Positions 8,122 through 16,957 of a stretch of 47,758 nucleotides of DNA are shown piece by piece. The stretch covers positions 1 to 47,758 of the forward strand of contig KB291745.1 in NCBI GenBank assembly GCA_000318405.1. Direction: 5' to 3'. The notes beneath the pieces are model-generated. The model had not been told where the DNA came from. It saw only the letters and a program-made list of their open reading frames with translations, and searched no databases. Position 1 is the first letter of the stretch; the number at the start of each line of letters is the position of its first letter. Made by a program: the position numbers and the translations under genes. Origin of the DNA: Brevundimonas diminuta 470-4 (lineage in GTDB: Bacteria; Pseudomonadota; Alphaproteobacteria; Caulobacterales; Caulobacteraceae).

Positions 8122-8832
8122 CTAAGAGGTCGCCGGCGCCGTATTTCGTTCCCCGAACAGGGCCGAACCGACCCGAACGTGGGTGGCGCCCGCCGAAATC
8201 GCCGTCGGATAATCGCCGCTCATGCCCATCGACAGCACGCTGAGCTCGTTACGCGCGGCGATGGCGGCCAGCAGGGTGAAATGCGGGGCCGGGTCTTCAT
8301 CGGCGGGGGGAATGCACATCAGGCCCTCGACCTTGAGGCCGTATCGGTCGCGCGCGGCGGCGATCAGGGCGTCGGCGTCGCCGGGCAGAACCCCCGCCTT
8401 CTGCGGCTCGGCGCCGGTGTTGACCTGGACCAGCACGCTGGGGCGGCGCCCCGTCCGCGTCATGGCGGCCGCCAGGGCGGCGGCGAGCCGTTCGCGGTCC
8501 AGCGTCTCGATGACGTCGAACAGTTCGACCGCCTCCAGCGCCTTGTTGGTCTGCAAAGGGCCGATCAGGCGCAGTTCCAGATCCGGCAAGGCCGCGCGAC
8601 GGGCGGCCCAGTGGGCTTGCGCCTCCTGCACACGGTTCTCGCCGAACACGCGCTGGCCGGCGTCCAGCGCCGCCTGCAGGGCCTCGGGCCCTTGCGTCTT
8701 GGACACGGCGGTCAGCGCCACTGAGGCCGGGTCGCGGCCCGCCGACTTGGCCGCCTCGGCGATGCGGCCCCGCACCTGGGCGAAGCGGTCAGCGATGGAC
8801 GAAACGGCGGCGGCGGGATTAGGGACGGTCAT
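8122..8832 (-). CDS. YggS/PLPBP-family pyridoxal phosphate homeostasis protein
   Basis: Cytosolic PLP-binding protein with the alanine-racemase-like TIM-barrel fold; it controls the pool of B6 vitamers and is not itself an enzyme. 236 residues from the ATG at 8832-8830. Family motifs: ALTAVSKTQ with the PLP-lysine, VFGENRVQEA, LRLIGPLQTNK, VLVQVNTGAEPQKAG, GLMCIPP, LSMGMSGDYPTAISAGATHVRVGSALFG. A longer open frame upstream would overlap the divergent gene fully and has no family support, so it is left out. Its start codon overlaps that of the divergent ThiE/TenI-like gene. Confidence 0.92.
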   Translation of the reverse strand: MTVPNPAAAVSSIADRFAQVRGRIAEAAKSAGRDPASVALTAVSKTQGPEALQAALDAGQRVFGENRVQEAQAHWAARRAALPDLELRLIGPLQTNKALEAVELFDVIETLDRERLAAALAAAMTRTGRRPSVLVQVNTGAEPQKAGVLPGDADALIAAARDRYGLKVEGLMCIPPADEDPAPHFTLLAAIAARNELSVLSMGMSGDYPTAISAGATHVRVGSALFGERNTAPATS

Positions 8833-9478
8833 GATGCCCCTGTCTGACACCCTGTCTGAAGAAGCGCAAAGCCTGTGGGACGCCGCCCGCGCCCTGGCGC
8901 GCACGGCGCCGCAGGGCGGCCGCACCCTGCCCCCCTTGCTGTTCTTCACCGACCCGGCCCGCACGCCTCGCCCCTGGGAGACGGCCGCGCGCCTGCCTGC
9001 CGGCGCAGGCGTGGTCTTCCGTCACTTCGGCGCCGCGGATCGCCTGGAGACCGGACGGCGCCTGCGCGAGGCGACGCACAGAGCGGGGGTTCGGCTGCTG
9101 GTGGGGCTGGACGCCGAACTGGCCGAGCAGATCGGGGCGGACGGCGTGCACCTGCCCGAACGGGCGCTGTCGGCCGCCTACGGGCTCTCAGGACGACGGC
9201 CGGACTGGTTGCTGACCGGGGCGGCCCATTCCCCGGAAGCCGTGCGGGCGGCGCGGGACGTGCACGCCCTTGTGCTATCGCCAGTCTTTCCGGCGGGCGG
9301 CGCCTCATCGATCAAAGCGCCGCTGGGCCTAGAGGGGTTTTCAGACCTCGCCGCCATGGCCCCCTGCCCGGTCTACGCTTTGGGCGGAATCACGGTGGCC
9401 AATGCGTCGTTGTTGGCGGCGTCGGGCGCGTGCGGTCTTGCGGGGGTGGAAGCGATCCAGACGGCTTTCGCCGGCTAG
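8831..9478 (+). CDS. Thiamine-phosphate synthase family protein (ThiE/TenI-like)
   Basis: 215 residues of the TMP-TENI TIM-barrel family. Visible: the early strand PPLLFFTDPART, the middle segment LLVGLDAELAEQIGADGVHLPERAL, TGAAHSPEAVRAARDVHALVLSPVFP, and the phosphate-binding end YALGGITVANASLLAASGACGLAGVEAI. The family includes true thiamine phosphate synthases and TenI aromatase-like members; the usual pyrophosphate-binding and Mg-binding residues of ThiE (for example QxDLP and GSV/IFG loops) are degenerate, so a TenI-type or divergent role is likely. Two in-frame ATGs (8831 and 8834) are candidates; the first one overlaps the divergent yggS-type start codon. Confidence 0.75.
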   Translation: MMPLSDTLSEEAQSLWDAARALARTAPQGGRTLPPLLFFTDPARTPRPWETAARLPAGAGVVFRHFGAADRLETGRRLREATHRAGVRLLVGLDAELAEQIGADGVHLPERALSAAYGLSGRRPDWLLTGAAHSPEAVRAARDVHALVLSPVFPAGGASSIKAPLGLEGFSDLAAMAPCPVYALGGITVANASLLAASGACGLAGVEAIQTAFAG

Positions 9479-9481
9479 GGC

Positions 9482-9886
9482 TCAGAACTTGAAGATGGTC
9501 TCAAGCCGAACGCGCGGGGCGGCGCGGCGATCAGCGGCGCTTTCGGGCGCGCGGGCCGGGTCGACTTCAGGCGAGGCCAGGTTGGCGGCGGCGCCGACGC
9601 GAAGGCGCGGGCTGAGGCGGTAATAGGCCCCGGCCTCGACATCGCCCCAGTCGGCTTCGCGGCCGACCGGCTGGTTCAGGTTGAAGTTCAGCCCCCAGCG
9701 TCCGTTCTCGTTCCAGCGCAGGCCGCGACGCTGGGCCGGAGTCGCAGGCGTGGTCGAGGACTGAGCGGCGATTTCGCTGAGATTGACGGAAGGGGTGCGG
9801 GCGCGCGTCTGCGCCGAGGCGTCGTTCGCCATCCCGGCCAAGGCCAGGGCGCCCACGCATCCAGCGATGACGGCGACGAAACGCAT
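9482..9886 (-). CDS. NtrZ-like periplasmic protein
   Basis: 134 residues. I prefer the ATG at 9886, which begins a Sec signal (MRFVAVIAG, a hydrophobic core, and ASA near residue 25) and has GGTGGA just upstream; the open frame further 5' lacks family support. The mature protein is a short strand-rich segment: RRGLRWNENGRWGLNFNLNQ, GDVEAGAYYRLSPRLRVGAA, and an aromatic C-terminus ending IFKF, as in outer-membrane-type beta hairpins. NtrZ of Caulobacter is a small periplasmic protein linked to the NtrY-NtrX system and its gene lies close to cenR, which fits this position. The name rests on size, location and pattern, not an alignment. It converges with the ThiE/TenI gene, 3 bp apart. Confidence 0.55.
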   Translation of the reverse strand: MRFVAVIAGCVGALALAGMANDASAQTRARTPSVNLSEIAAQSSTTPATPAQRRGLRWNENGRWGLNFNLNQPVGREADWGDVEAGAYYRLSPRLRVGAAANLASPEVDPARAPESAADRRAAPRVRLETIFKF

Positions 9887-10240
9887 TCCACCTACCCAGA
9901 AAGACCGACTTGAGCCGCCGATCCGTTTATTGACGAGCCGGAACCATCCGACCTGGGGATAAGATATGAAGTCGAGCCCCGCGGTCAACGCATGGAAGCC
10001 CCGCGATCACGGTTGAAGGCGACTCCGGCGGCCCCTGTGGCGCCTGCGTCACGCCGTTCCGACCGTTCGCCGTCGATATTGGCGGCCAGGAACGCCGGAT
10101 CGCCTTGTCATAGCCCCTTTTCAGCGTGTTATAGAGCGTCGCTGCGGCGCGTGCGCGCGCGGTCTCTTTCGATGATCGCCCCTCGGGGGCCTTCGAAGGC
10201 GCCCGGCGTATGTCGTCCACCCCTTTACGGAGACTATGGA
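9887..10240. other. 354-bp divergent intergenic region
   Basis: Holds the 5' regions of the NtrZ-like gene (minus) and the DUF3576 gene (plus). I see one good plus-strand promoter at 10105-10134 and no credible gene; open frames through it are compositional. Confidence 0.5.
10105..10134 (+). promoter_or_regulatory. Putative sigma70-type promoter for the DUF3576 gene (and perhaps leuS)
   Basis: TTGTCA at 10105-10110, 18-nt spacer, TTATAG at 10129-10134. The predicted start lies about 100 nt before the ATG at 10241. The box pair is the best in this intergenic region. Confidence 0.4.
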
Positions 10241-10696
10241 ATGGCTCTTGTTCGCGGCGCTACGGTCGCCCTGATCGCCTCGGGACTGCTGCTCGGCGGC
10301 TGCTCCAGCCTGCCCTTCGTCGGCGGCGGCTCCAAGGCCAAGGGGCCGAGCCTGGAAACCCAGCTGGGTATCGGCGTGAACGCCTATCTGTGGCGCGCCA
10401 CCCTGGACACCCTGTCCTTCATGCCGCTGGCCAGCGCCGACCCCTGGGGCGGCGTGGTCAACTATGACTGGTACGTCAACCCGCAGACGCCGAACGAGCG
10501 TTTCAAGGCGACCGTCTTCATCCTGGACCGCCGTCTGCGCGCCGACGCCCTCAACGTCGCCGTGACCAAGGAAGTCAAGGACGCCTCGGGCGGCTGGGTC
10601 TCGGCCCCCGTCGCGGCCCAGACCGAAACCGATCTGGAGAACGCCATCCTGACCAAGGCGCGCCAACTCAACCTCGCCAACGCGGCCCGTCGCTAA
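10241..10696 (+). CDS. DUF3576 family lipoprotein
   Basis: 151 residues. ATG 10241 is chosen over the long upstream open frame because it has a GGAG at 10229-10232 with 8-nt spacing and opens a lipoprotein signal with lipobox LGGC (Cys21). The conserved body contains GIGVNAYLWRATLDTLSFMPLASADPWGGVVNYDWY and FKATVFILDRRLRADALNVAV, the signature of DUF3576, an alphaproteobacterial envelope family without a known function. The order DUF3576-leuS-lptE-holA is conserved in Caulobacterales. Only 87 bp separate it from leuS, so co-transcription is likely. Confidence 0.85.
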   Translation: MALVRGATVALIASGLLLGGCSSLPFVGGGSKAKGPSLETQLGIGVNAYLWRATLDTLSFMPLASADPWGGVVNYDWYVNPQTPNERFKATVFILDRRLRADALNVAVTKEVKDASGGWVSAPVAAQTETDLENAILTKARQLNLANAARR

Positions 10697-10726
10697 GGAC
10701 CGGCCGCCCCTTACCTTTCGTCTCAA

Positions 10727-10777
10727 ATGCGTCCTCAGGCCCGCCTCAAGCTTTGCGCCTGAGGCGCCGCCTCAGGA
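10727..10777 (+). promoter_or_regulatory. leuS leader: mutually exclusive hairpins and an 11-codon ORF
   Basis: Segments CCTCAGG (10733-10739), CCTGAGG (10758-10764) and CCTCAGG (10770-10776) can pair in two exclusive ways. The second pairing, an 8-bp stem with a GCC loop (10758-10776), buries the leuS AGGA (10774-10777). A tiny ORF, MRPQARLKLCA, ATG 10727 to TGA 10762, has two leucines (CTC and the rare CTT) and stops inside the shared strand. Regulation is inferred. Confidence 0.4.
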
Positions 10778-10783
10778 TACGCC

Positions 10784-13363
10784 GTGGCCCGTTACGAGCC
10801 TAAGACCGCCGAACCCCGCCAGCAGGCCCGATGGGCCGAGGCCGACGCCTTTTCGGTGTCCAACGCCGACACCGGCCGCCCGAAATACTACGTCCTTGAG
10901 ATGTTCCCCTATCCGTCGGGCAACATCCACATGGGCCACGCCCGCAACTATGTGATGGGCGATGTGGTGGCGCGTTGGAAGCGGGCCAGCGGCTATGACG
11001 TGCTGCATCCGATGGGCTGGGACGCCTTCGGCATGCCGGCCGAGAACGCGGCGATGGAGCGCGGCGTCCACCCCGGCGACTGGACCTGGTCCAACATCGC
11101 GACGATGCGCGACCAACTCAAGCTTCTGGGCCTGTCGCTGGACTGGAGCCGCGAGTTCGCCACCTGCGACCCCGAATACTATGGCAAGCAGCAGGAATGG
11201 TTCCTGGAGCTGTTCAAGCGCGGCCTGGTCTATCGTAAGGACGGCGTGGTCAACTGGGACCCGGTCGACAACACCGTCCTGGCCAATGAGCAGGTCATCG
11301 ACGGGCGCGGCTGGCGCTCGGGCGCCGTGGTCGAGAAGCGCAAGCTGAACCAGTGGTTCCTGCGCATTACTCAGTATGCGGACGATCTGATTGACGGCCT
11401 GGCCGAGCTGGAAGGCCGCTGGCCTGAAAAGGTCCGCCTGATGCAGGAAAACTGGATCGGCCGATCCAAGGGCCTGCAGATGAAATGGGCCTGGGCGGGC
11501 GCGGCTCCGGCCGGTTTCGACGACGGGCTGGAGATCTATACCACCCGCCCGGACACCCTGTTCGGCGCCAGCTTCATGGGCCTGGCCCCCGATCATCCGA
11601 TCTCGAAACAGTTGGCCGAGGCCAACCCCAAGGTCGCCGCCTTCGTCGCCGAATGCCGCAAGGGCGGCGCCAGCCAGGCCGACATCGAACAGGCCGAGAA
11701 GATCGGCTGGGACACCGGCCTGAAGGTCGTCCACCCCTTCACCGGCGCCGAGGTCTCGGTGTGGATCGCCAACTTCATTCTGTCCGACTACGGAACGGGC
11801 GCCATCTTCGCCTGCCCGGCGCATGACCAGCGCGACCTGGACTTCGCCCGCAAATACGACCTGCCCGTGATCCCGGTCGTCCGCCCCGAAGGCGCGGGCG
11901 ACGACTTCGCCGTGGCGGACGAGGCCTATACCGGCCCCGGCTCCATCTTCCATTCCGACTTCCTGAACGGTCTGGACATCGAGACCGCCAAGGCCGAGGC
12001 CATCCGCCGCATCGAGGCCGCCGGAACGGGCCAGGGCGCGACCATCTATCGTCTGCGCGACTGGGGCGTCAGCCGCCAGCGCTACTGGGGCTGCCCCATC
12101 CCGGTCATCCACTGCGAGGCCTGCGGCGTCGTGCCGGTTCCGGCCGATCAGTTGCCGGTCGAATTGCCCAAGGACGTCACCTTCGACGTGCCGGGCAACC
12201 CGCTGGACCGTCACCCGACGTGGAAGCACGTCGACTGTCCGTCGTGCGGCGCCAGCGCCCGGCGCGAGACGGACACCCTGGACACCTTCGTCGACAGCTC
12301 CTGGTATTTCGCCCGCTTCGCCGATCCCAAGGCGGCCGAGCCGATCAACCAGGCCGCCGCCGCCAAATGGCTGCCGGTCGATCAGTACATCGGCGGCGTC
12401 GAGCACGCGGTCCTGCACCTGCTCTACGCCCGCTTCATCACCCGCGCCCTGTCGGACGCCGGTCTGATGGACGTGAAGGAGCCGTTCGCGGGTCTGTTCA
12501 CGCAAGGGATGGTGGTCCACGAGACCTATTTCGACGGCCATGAAGACAGCGGCAAGCCGCGCTGGGTCGAGCCGTCCGACGTGCGCATCGAGACGGTGGA
12601 CGGCAAACGGGTCGCCACCCGCCTGTCGACCGGCGCCCCCGTCACGATCGGCGACATCGAAAAGATGTCCAAGTCCAAGAAGAACGTGGTCGCGCCTCAG
12701 GACATCATCGCCGCCTATGGCGTCGACGCCGGTCGCCTGTTCATCCTGTCGGACAGCCCGCCCGAACGCGACATCCAGTGGTCGACAGGGGGCGTCGAGG
12801 GCGCCGCCCGCTTCGTTCAGCGCGTCTGGGGCGAGTACGCCTCGTTCAACCCCGCTGCCCCGGCCAACGCCGATGTGGACGCCGCCCTGATCCGCGAGAC
12901 GCACAAGGCCATCAAGGCCGTCAGCGAGGGCGTCGAGCACTTCCGCTTCAACTCAGCCGTCGCCAAGCTCTACGCCTTCCTGGCCACCATCCGTCAGCAT
13001 GACAAGGCGGGCGCCGAGGCGAAGAAGACCGCCCTGTCCGCCCTGGCGCGGCTGATGGCGCCCTTCACCCCGCACCTGGCCGAGGAATGCTGGACCCAGC
13101 TGGGCGAGGCGGGAATGGTTCTGGACGCGGCCTGGCCCGTCTATGACCCGGCCCTGGCCGCCGACGACCAGGTCACCCTGCCCGTCCAGATCGGCGGCAA
13201 GCGTCGCGGCGAGGTCGTCCTGCCGCGCGGTTCAGACAATGCGACGGTCGAGGCCGCCGCTCTCGCCAATCCGACGGTTCAGGCCTACCTTGCGGCCAAC
13301 AACCTCAGCATCCGCAAGGTGATCGTCGTGCCCGACCGTATCGTCAATCTGGTGGCCGGATGA
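10784..13363 (+). CDS. leuS: Leucyl-tRNA synthetase
   Basis: Class I synthetase that charges tRNA-Leu. 859 residues, the normal bacterial length. Starts at GTG 10784 with AGGA 7 nt upstream. Domains: Rossmann catalytic core with HIGH-type motif HMGH (residues 49-52), the CP1 editing domain ([19 protein letters not shown] then [20 protein letters not shown], which includes the editing Thr-rich and GTG motifs), a zinc-like finger CEACG...CPSCG around residues 445-490, the KMSKS loop (about 627-631), and the anticodon-binding and C-terminal domains. Overlaps lptE by 4 bp (ATGA), which suggests translational coupling in a leuS-lptE-holA operon. Confidence 0.97.
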   Translation: MARYEPKTAEPRQQARWAEADAFSVSNADTGRPKYYVLEMFPYPSGNIHMGHARNYVMGDVVARWKRASGYDVLHPMGWDAFGMPAENAAMERGVHPGDWTWSNIATMRDQLKLLGLSLDWSREFATCDPEYYGKQQEWFLELFKRGLVYRKDGVVNWDPVDNTVLANEQVIDGRGWRSGAVVEKRKLNQWFLRITQYADDLIDGLAELEGRWPEKVRLMQENWIGRSKGLQMKWAWAGAAPAGFDDGLEIYTTRPDTLFGASFMGLAPDHPISKQLAEANPKVAAFVAECRKGGASQADIEQAEKIGWDTGLKVVHPFTGAEVSVWIANFILSDYGTGAIFACPAHDQRDLDFARKYDLPVIPVVRPEGAGDDFAVADEAYTGPGSIFHSDFLNGLDIETAKAEAIRRIEAAGTGQGATIYRLRDWGVSRQRYWGCPIPVIHCEACGVVPVPADQLPVELPKDVTFDVPGNPLDRHPTWKHVDCPSCGASARRETDTLDTFVDSSWYFARFADPKAAEPINQAAAAKWLPVDQYIGGVEHAVLHLLYARFITRALSDAGLMDVKEPFAGLFTQGMVVHETYFDGHEDSGKPRWVEPSDVRIETVDGKRVATRLSTGAPVTIGDIEKMSKSKKNVVAPQDIIAAYGVDAGRLFILSDSPPERDIQWSTGGVEGAARFVQRVWGEYASFNPAAPANADVDAALIRETHKAIKAVSEGVEHFRFNSAVAKLYAFLATIRQHDKAGAEAKKTALSALARLMAPFTPHLAEECWTQLGEAGMVLDAAWPVYDPALAADDQVTLPVQIGGKRRGEVVLPRGSDNATVEAAALANPTVQAYLAANNLSIRKVIVVPDRIVNLVAG

Positions 13364-13848
13364 TGCGCGGCGGGCGTCGTCTCCTGCTGGCCCTGGCCGG
13401 GACGGTTCTGCTGTCCGGTTGCGGCTTCACGCCCCTGTATGGCGAGGCCGGCGTCAGCGGCGCCCTGTCGCGCATTGCGGTGACCACCCCCGACGACCGG
13501 CTGGGCTATCGTCTGCGCGAGCAACTGGAGGACGCCTTCGGGCGCGACGGGGCCCAGGCGCCGCTGTACCGTCTGGCGACCGAGGTCGAGCACAAGCGCC
13601 GCCCCCTGGGCCGCCGTATCGACGACACCGCCAGCCGCTATGAACTGACGGTCAGGGCCGCCTGGTCCCTGACCCCCGTGGCGGGCGGCGAAACCCTCAA
13701 GGGCGTGCAGACCACGACGATCACCTACGCCGCCGCGGACCAGCCCTACGCCGCCATCGCCGCCCAGCAGGACGGCGAGGACCGCGCCGCCGCCGATCTG
13801 GCGCGCCTGATCCGCCTGGACATGATGCGCGTCCTGGCGGGGCGCTGA
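13360..13848 (+). CDS. lptE: LPS-assembly lipoprotein LptE
   Basis: Outer-membrane lipoprotein that plugs the LptD barrel and helps place lipopolysaccharide in the outer leaflet. 162 residues with lipobox LSGC (Cys21) directly followed by GFTPLYG, the start typical of LptE mature proteins. The remainder alternates strands and helices ([38 protein letters not shown]) as in the family. Starts inside the leuS stop (4-bp overlap) and is followed by holA 10 bp later; the leuS-lptE-holA order is common across Proteobacteria, which supports the call. Confidence 0.9.
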   Translation: MMRGGRRLLLALAGTVLLSGCGFTPLYGEAGVSGALSRIAVTTPDDRLGYRLREQLEDAFGRDGAQAPLYRLATEVEHKRRPLGRRIDDTASRYELTVRAAWSLTPVAGGETLKGVQTTTITYAAADQPYAAIAAQQDGEDRAAADLARLIRLDMMRVLAGR

Positions 13849-13858
13849 AGGCCGCCGC

Positions 13859-14911
13859 ATGATCCTGTCCCGGCGGCCCGACGTCGACCGCTTCCTGAAG
13901 GCGCCGGACGCCGGCGTCCGCGCCGCCGTCATCCACGGCAAGGACCGTTCGGGCGTGACCGAGCGCGCCCTGACGCTGTGCCGAACGATCACGCCGGACC
14001 TGAACGACCCCTTTAACGTCACCCTGCTGACGGAAGCCGACATCGACAGCGATGCGGTGAGGCTGGAAGAGGCCCTGACGGCGCTCAGCATGATCGGCGG
14101 GCGGCGTCTGGTGCGGGTGCGCATGGGCGACGCCAAGGGCGGCGTCGACAAGGCCGTAGCCGCCGCCCTGAGCGCCCACGCCGAGGGCGCCTACAACCCC
14201 GACGCCATGCTGGTGATCGAAGCCGGGGCGCTGGGTCGCGAATCCGCCCTGCGCAAGGCCGCCGAAAAGGCCCAGGGCGCGGTCGCCATCGCCTGTTATG
14301 AAGACGAGGTCGGCGATGTCGCCCGCATGACGCGCGAGGCCCTGGGCGCCGACAAGGTGGGCCTGACCTCGGACGCGCTGGACCGCTTCGTCGCCCGCCT
14401 GCCCCGCGAGCGCGGCCTGATGCGTCAGGAGATCGAGCGGCTGAGCCTCTACATCGGCCCCGGCTCAGGCCGCACCATCGACGTGGAGGAGTTGGACGCC
14501 CACCTGGGGGTCGAGCCCGACGCCTCCCTGTCCGACGCGGCCTTACAGGCCTTCGGCGGCCGCCCCGGCCCCGCCCAGGCGGGCCTCCGCCGCGCCCTGG
14601 CCGAGGGGGAAAGCGCCGTCATGGCTGTGCGCATGACCTCCCTTCATCTCGGAAAGCTGCGCCGGATCAATATCCTGCAAGCCAACGGCGCCGGCGCCAA
14701 GGAGGCCGCCAAGGCCGCCGGCGTCTTCTGGAAAGAGGAGGCGGAAATGCTGCGCCAGGCGCGCGGCTGGCGGCTGGAACTGCTCGACGAGGTCCAGGAC
14801 AGCGTCAACACCGCCGACGTCATGACCAAGACCACGGGCATGCCCGAGGCCCTCATCGCCGAGCGCCTCCTGCTTGAAATCGCCGCCCGCGCCAAACGCA
14901 TGGGGCTCTGA
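13859..14911 (+). CDS. holA: DNA polymerase III subunit delta
   Basis: Subunit of the clamp loader; its N-terminal wrench opens the beta ring. 350 residues, typical length. Features: N-terminal AAA-like domain starting FLKAPDAGVRAAVIHGKDRSGV, the DPFNVTLL segment, LSMIGGRRLVRVR, the mid-domain FVARLPRERGLMRQEIERLSLY and a C-terminal collar domain with ALAEGESAVMAVRMTSLHLGKL. ATG 13859 lies 10 bp after the lptE stop. The last gene of the leuS operon. Confidence 0.93.
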   Translation: MILSRRPDVDRFLKAPDAGVRAAVIHGKDRSGVTERALTLCRTITPDLNDPFNVTLLTEADIDSDAVRLEEALTALSMIGGRRLVRVRMGDAKGGVDKAVAAALSAHAEGAYNPDAMLVIEAGALGRESALRKAAEKAQGAVAIACYEDEVGDVARMTREALGADKVGLTSDALDRFVARLPRERGLMRQEIERLSLYIGPGSGRTIDVEELDAHLGVEPDASLSDAALQAFGGRPGPAQAGLRRALAEGESAVMAVRMTSLHLGKLRRINILQANGAGAKEAAKAAGVFWKEEAEMLRQARGWRLELLDEVQDSVNTADVMTKTTGMPEALIAERLLLEIAARAKRMGL

Positions 14912-15040
14912 CGCGCTTGCCTCTCACATTTCTAGGCTCATGGCCCCTGATCGTGAGGACGGAAAGACACCTCAGTCCGTGCATCAGCCGCTCCCCCTTT
15001 AAGGCCCGCTGGGCTGCTGATTACGTCAAAACACGCAGTA

Positions 15041-15191
15041 TTGACACAAGCGTATATAAGAGTTTCCTATAGGGAGGATCGGTCGTCGATCATTGATCGG
15101 ATCATCCGGCGCGCTCCCGCCTGCTGGCGTGTCGGCTCCCGCTCTCATCCCCCGACTTACCCGTCCCGGCTCGGCTGTGGACGGGTTTTTT
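15041..15191 (+). ncRNA. Possible small RNA between holA and parB
   Basis: The 291-bp convergent gap holds, on the plus strand, TTGACA (15041-15046), an AT-rich stretch with CTATAG, a palindrome CGATCATTGATCG, a stem GTCGG/CCGAC enclosing a C-rich loop (CTCCCGCTCTCATCCC), and a terminator. Spacing of the promoter boxes is not ideal, so the simple alternative is the 3' UTR of the leuS-lptE-holA operon. Confidence 0.35.
15160..15191 (+). terminator. Intrinsic terminator after holA
   Basis: Stem CCCGTCC (15160-15166) with GGACGGG (15179-15185), 12-nt loop, then six T (15186-15191). It points in the plus direction only; the minus strand has no T-tract for parB. Confidence 0.8.
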
Positions 15192-15202
15192 CGGTCCGTC
15201 GT

Positions 15203-16090
15203 TCAGCCCCGCATCAGACGTCGGCACAGGTCGTCGAGTTGTTCCAGAGTGCCGTATTTGACGGTGATCTCGCCCTTGCCGCCCTTGTCGGCCAGCGACA
15301 CCTTCAGGCCCAGAGCGTCGGACAGATCCTGCTCCAGGGCGGCGATGTCGGCCGCGCCCTCCCCGTTCGGCGCGGGCCGGGCCTTTGGGGTTTTCGGCCC
15401 GTCCGCCGCACGGCGGGCCAAGGCCTCGGTCTGGCGCACGTTCAGGCCCTTGGCGATGACTTCGGTCGCCAACTGCTCGGCGTTCGGCGCCGTGATCAGG
15501 GCGCGCGCGTGCCCCGCCGACAGTTCGCCGCGCACCACATGGTCCCGCACCGCCTCGGGCAGTTGCAGCAGGCGCAGGGTGTTGGCCACATGGCTGCGGC
15601 TCTTGCCCACGACGCCGGCCAGGGCGTCCTGAGTACGGCCGAAACGCTCCATCAGGACGGCGTAGGCGTTGGCCTCTTCCATCGGGTTAAGGTCGGCGCG
15701 CTGGACGTTCTCGATGACGCCGACTTCCAGCACCTCGATGTCGTCCATCTCGCGCACGACGATCGGCACCTGCGTCAGACGCGCGGCCTGGGCGGCGCGC
15801 CAGCGGCGTTCGCCGGCGATGATCTGCCACACGCCCGCTTCGCCCGGCTGAGACCGCACGAGGATCGGTTGCAGGACGCCCTTGTCGCGGATCGACGCCG
15901 TCAGCTCATCCAGATCGGTCTTGGCGAAGATCTTGCGCGGCTGATCCGGATTGGGTTTCAGGGCCTCGATCGGGGCGCGTTGCACGCCCGCGGGCGCCGG
16001 GCCGGTCGCATCGACGGCGACCGCTTCCTGCGCGTTTTCACCCAAGAGCGCCGAGAGACCCCGGCCCAGACCACGCTGACGTTCGGACAA
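15203..16090 (-). CDS. parB: Chromosome partitioning protein ParB (TTG start)
   Basis: CTP-dependent DNA clamp that loads at parS and spreads to form the centromere complex. 295 residues: N-terminal MSERQRGLGRGLSALLG, CTPase motifs (C-rich-box equivalent GVLQPILVR near 71-79, GERRWRAAQ at 93-101, ENVQRADLNPMEEA), the helix-turn-helix that reads parS (GKSRSHVANTLRLL), and the C-terminal dimer domain GEITVKYGTLEQLDDLCRRL. The frame begins with TTG (16090-16088). No ATG or GTG in frame keeps the conserved MSE...GLGRGLSALLG start, so TTG appears to be the true initiator. It follows parA by 30 bp. Five parS or parS-like sites lie nearby. Confidence 0.95.
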   Translation of the reverse strand: MSERQRGLGRGLSALLGENAQEAVAVDATGPAPAGVQRAPIEALKPNPDQPRKIFAKTDLDELTASIRDKGVLQPILVRSQPGEAGVWQIIAGERRWRAAQAARLTQVPIVVREMDDIEVLEVGVIENVQRADLNPMEEANAYAVLMERFGRTQDALAGVVGKSRSHVANTLRLLQLPEAVRDHVVRGELSAGHARALITAPNAEQLATEVIAKGLNVRQTEALARRAADGPKTPKARPAPNGEGAADIAALEQDLSDALGLKVSLADKGGKGEITVKYGTLEQLDDLCRRLMRG

Positions 16091-16120
16091 AATGCTGTTT
16101 CCGTTTACTTATCAGGTTAA

Positions 16121-16957
16121 TCAGGCCGCGACGGCCTGACGACGTTGACGCTCACGCGCCACCAGTTCACGCGCCAGCTTCAGATAGGCCTGACTGCCCG
16201 CGCACTTCAGATCATAGATCAGCGCCGGCTTGCCGAACGACGGCGCCTCCGAAACCCGCACGTTCCGGGGAATGACGCTGTCGTAGACCTTGTCGCCGAA
16301 GTGGGCGCGCACATCGGCCGCCACCTGCCCCGACAGAGCGTTGCGGCGGTCATACATGGTCAGGACAAGACCCTGAATCTCCAGCGCGGGGTTCAGGCTC
16401 TGGCGCACCATGTCGATGGTCCGCATCAACTGGGTCAGGCCTTCCAAGGCGAAAAATTCGCACTGCAGCGGGACCAGAACGGCGTCGGCCGCCGACATGG
16501 CGTTCAAGGTCAACAGGTTCAGCGACGGCGGGCAGTCGATCAGGACATAGTCATACCGGGAATGACCATTGCCCCCCTGCTTCGCCAGAGCGTCGCGCAG
16601 ACGATAGGAGCGCCGGTCCGCCTGGCTCAACTCGATCTCGACCCCCGACATGTCCGGGTCGGCAGCGACGATAAACAGGCCCGGTACGGCGGTCTCGATG
16701 GCCGCCTCATCGACCGGGCGTCCATCGACGATCACATCGTAGATGGTCACTCGCCGTGTTTCACGTGGAACACCCAGGCCGGTGGAGGCATTGCCCTGCG
16801 GGTCCATGTCCACGATCAACACTTTTTCGCCGATCGCAGCGAGCGCCGTGCCGAGGTTGATGGCGGTCGTGGTCTTGCCCACTCCGCCCTTCTGGTTCGA
16901 GACCGCCAGAACGCGGGTGTCACGGGAAGCAGACGACTTTACGGACTCAACGGACAC
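16121..16957 (-). CDS. parA: Chromosome partitioning ATPase ParA
   Basis: Walker-type ATPase that pulls ParB-parS complexes across the nucleoid. 278 residues from GTG 16957, chosen because GGAG lies 8 nt upstream and because homologues begin shortly before the Walker motif; the longer frame would run 80 bp into rsmG. Deviant Walker A KGGVGKTT at 23-30, switch I VDMDPQGNASTGLG, Walker B DYVLIDCPPSLNLLTLNAM, and the C-terminal basic segment AYLKLARELVARERQRR involved in DNA binding. It overlaps rsmG by 11 bp. A parS site lies inside the coding region at 16757-16772. Confidence 0.96.
   Translation of the reverse strand: MSVESVKSSASRDTRVLAVSNQKGGVGKTTTAINLGTALAAIGEKVLIVDMDPQGNASTGLGVPRETRRVTIYDVIVDGRPVDEAAIETAVPGLFIVAADPDMSGVEIELSQADRRSYRLRDALAKQGGNGHSRYDYVLIDCPPSLNLLTLNAMSAADAVLVPLQCEFFALEGLTQLMRTIDMVRQSLNPALEIQGLVLTMYDRRNALSGQVAADVRAHFGDKVYDSVIPRNVRVSEAPSFGKPALIYDLKCAGSQAYLKLARELVARERQRRQAVAA
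16757..16772. promoter_or_regulatory. parS site inside parA (15/16 match)
   Basis: TGTTTCACGTGGAACA, one mismatch from the consensus TGTTTCACGTGAAACA. On the coding strand it is read as Val-Pro-Arg-Glu-Thr. Confidence 0.85.

Noticed and set aside
10772..12940. Long minus-strand open frame (over 700 codons) opposite leuS
   Set aside because: It is the mirror of a secure gene in high-GC DNA, has no family pattern and no start signals.
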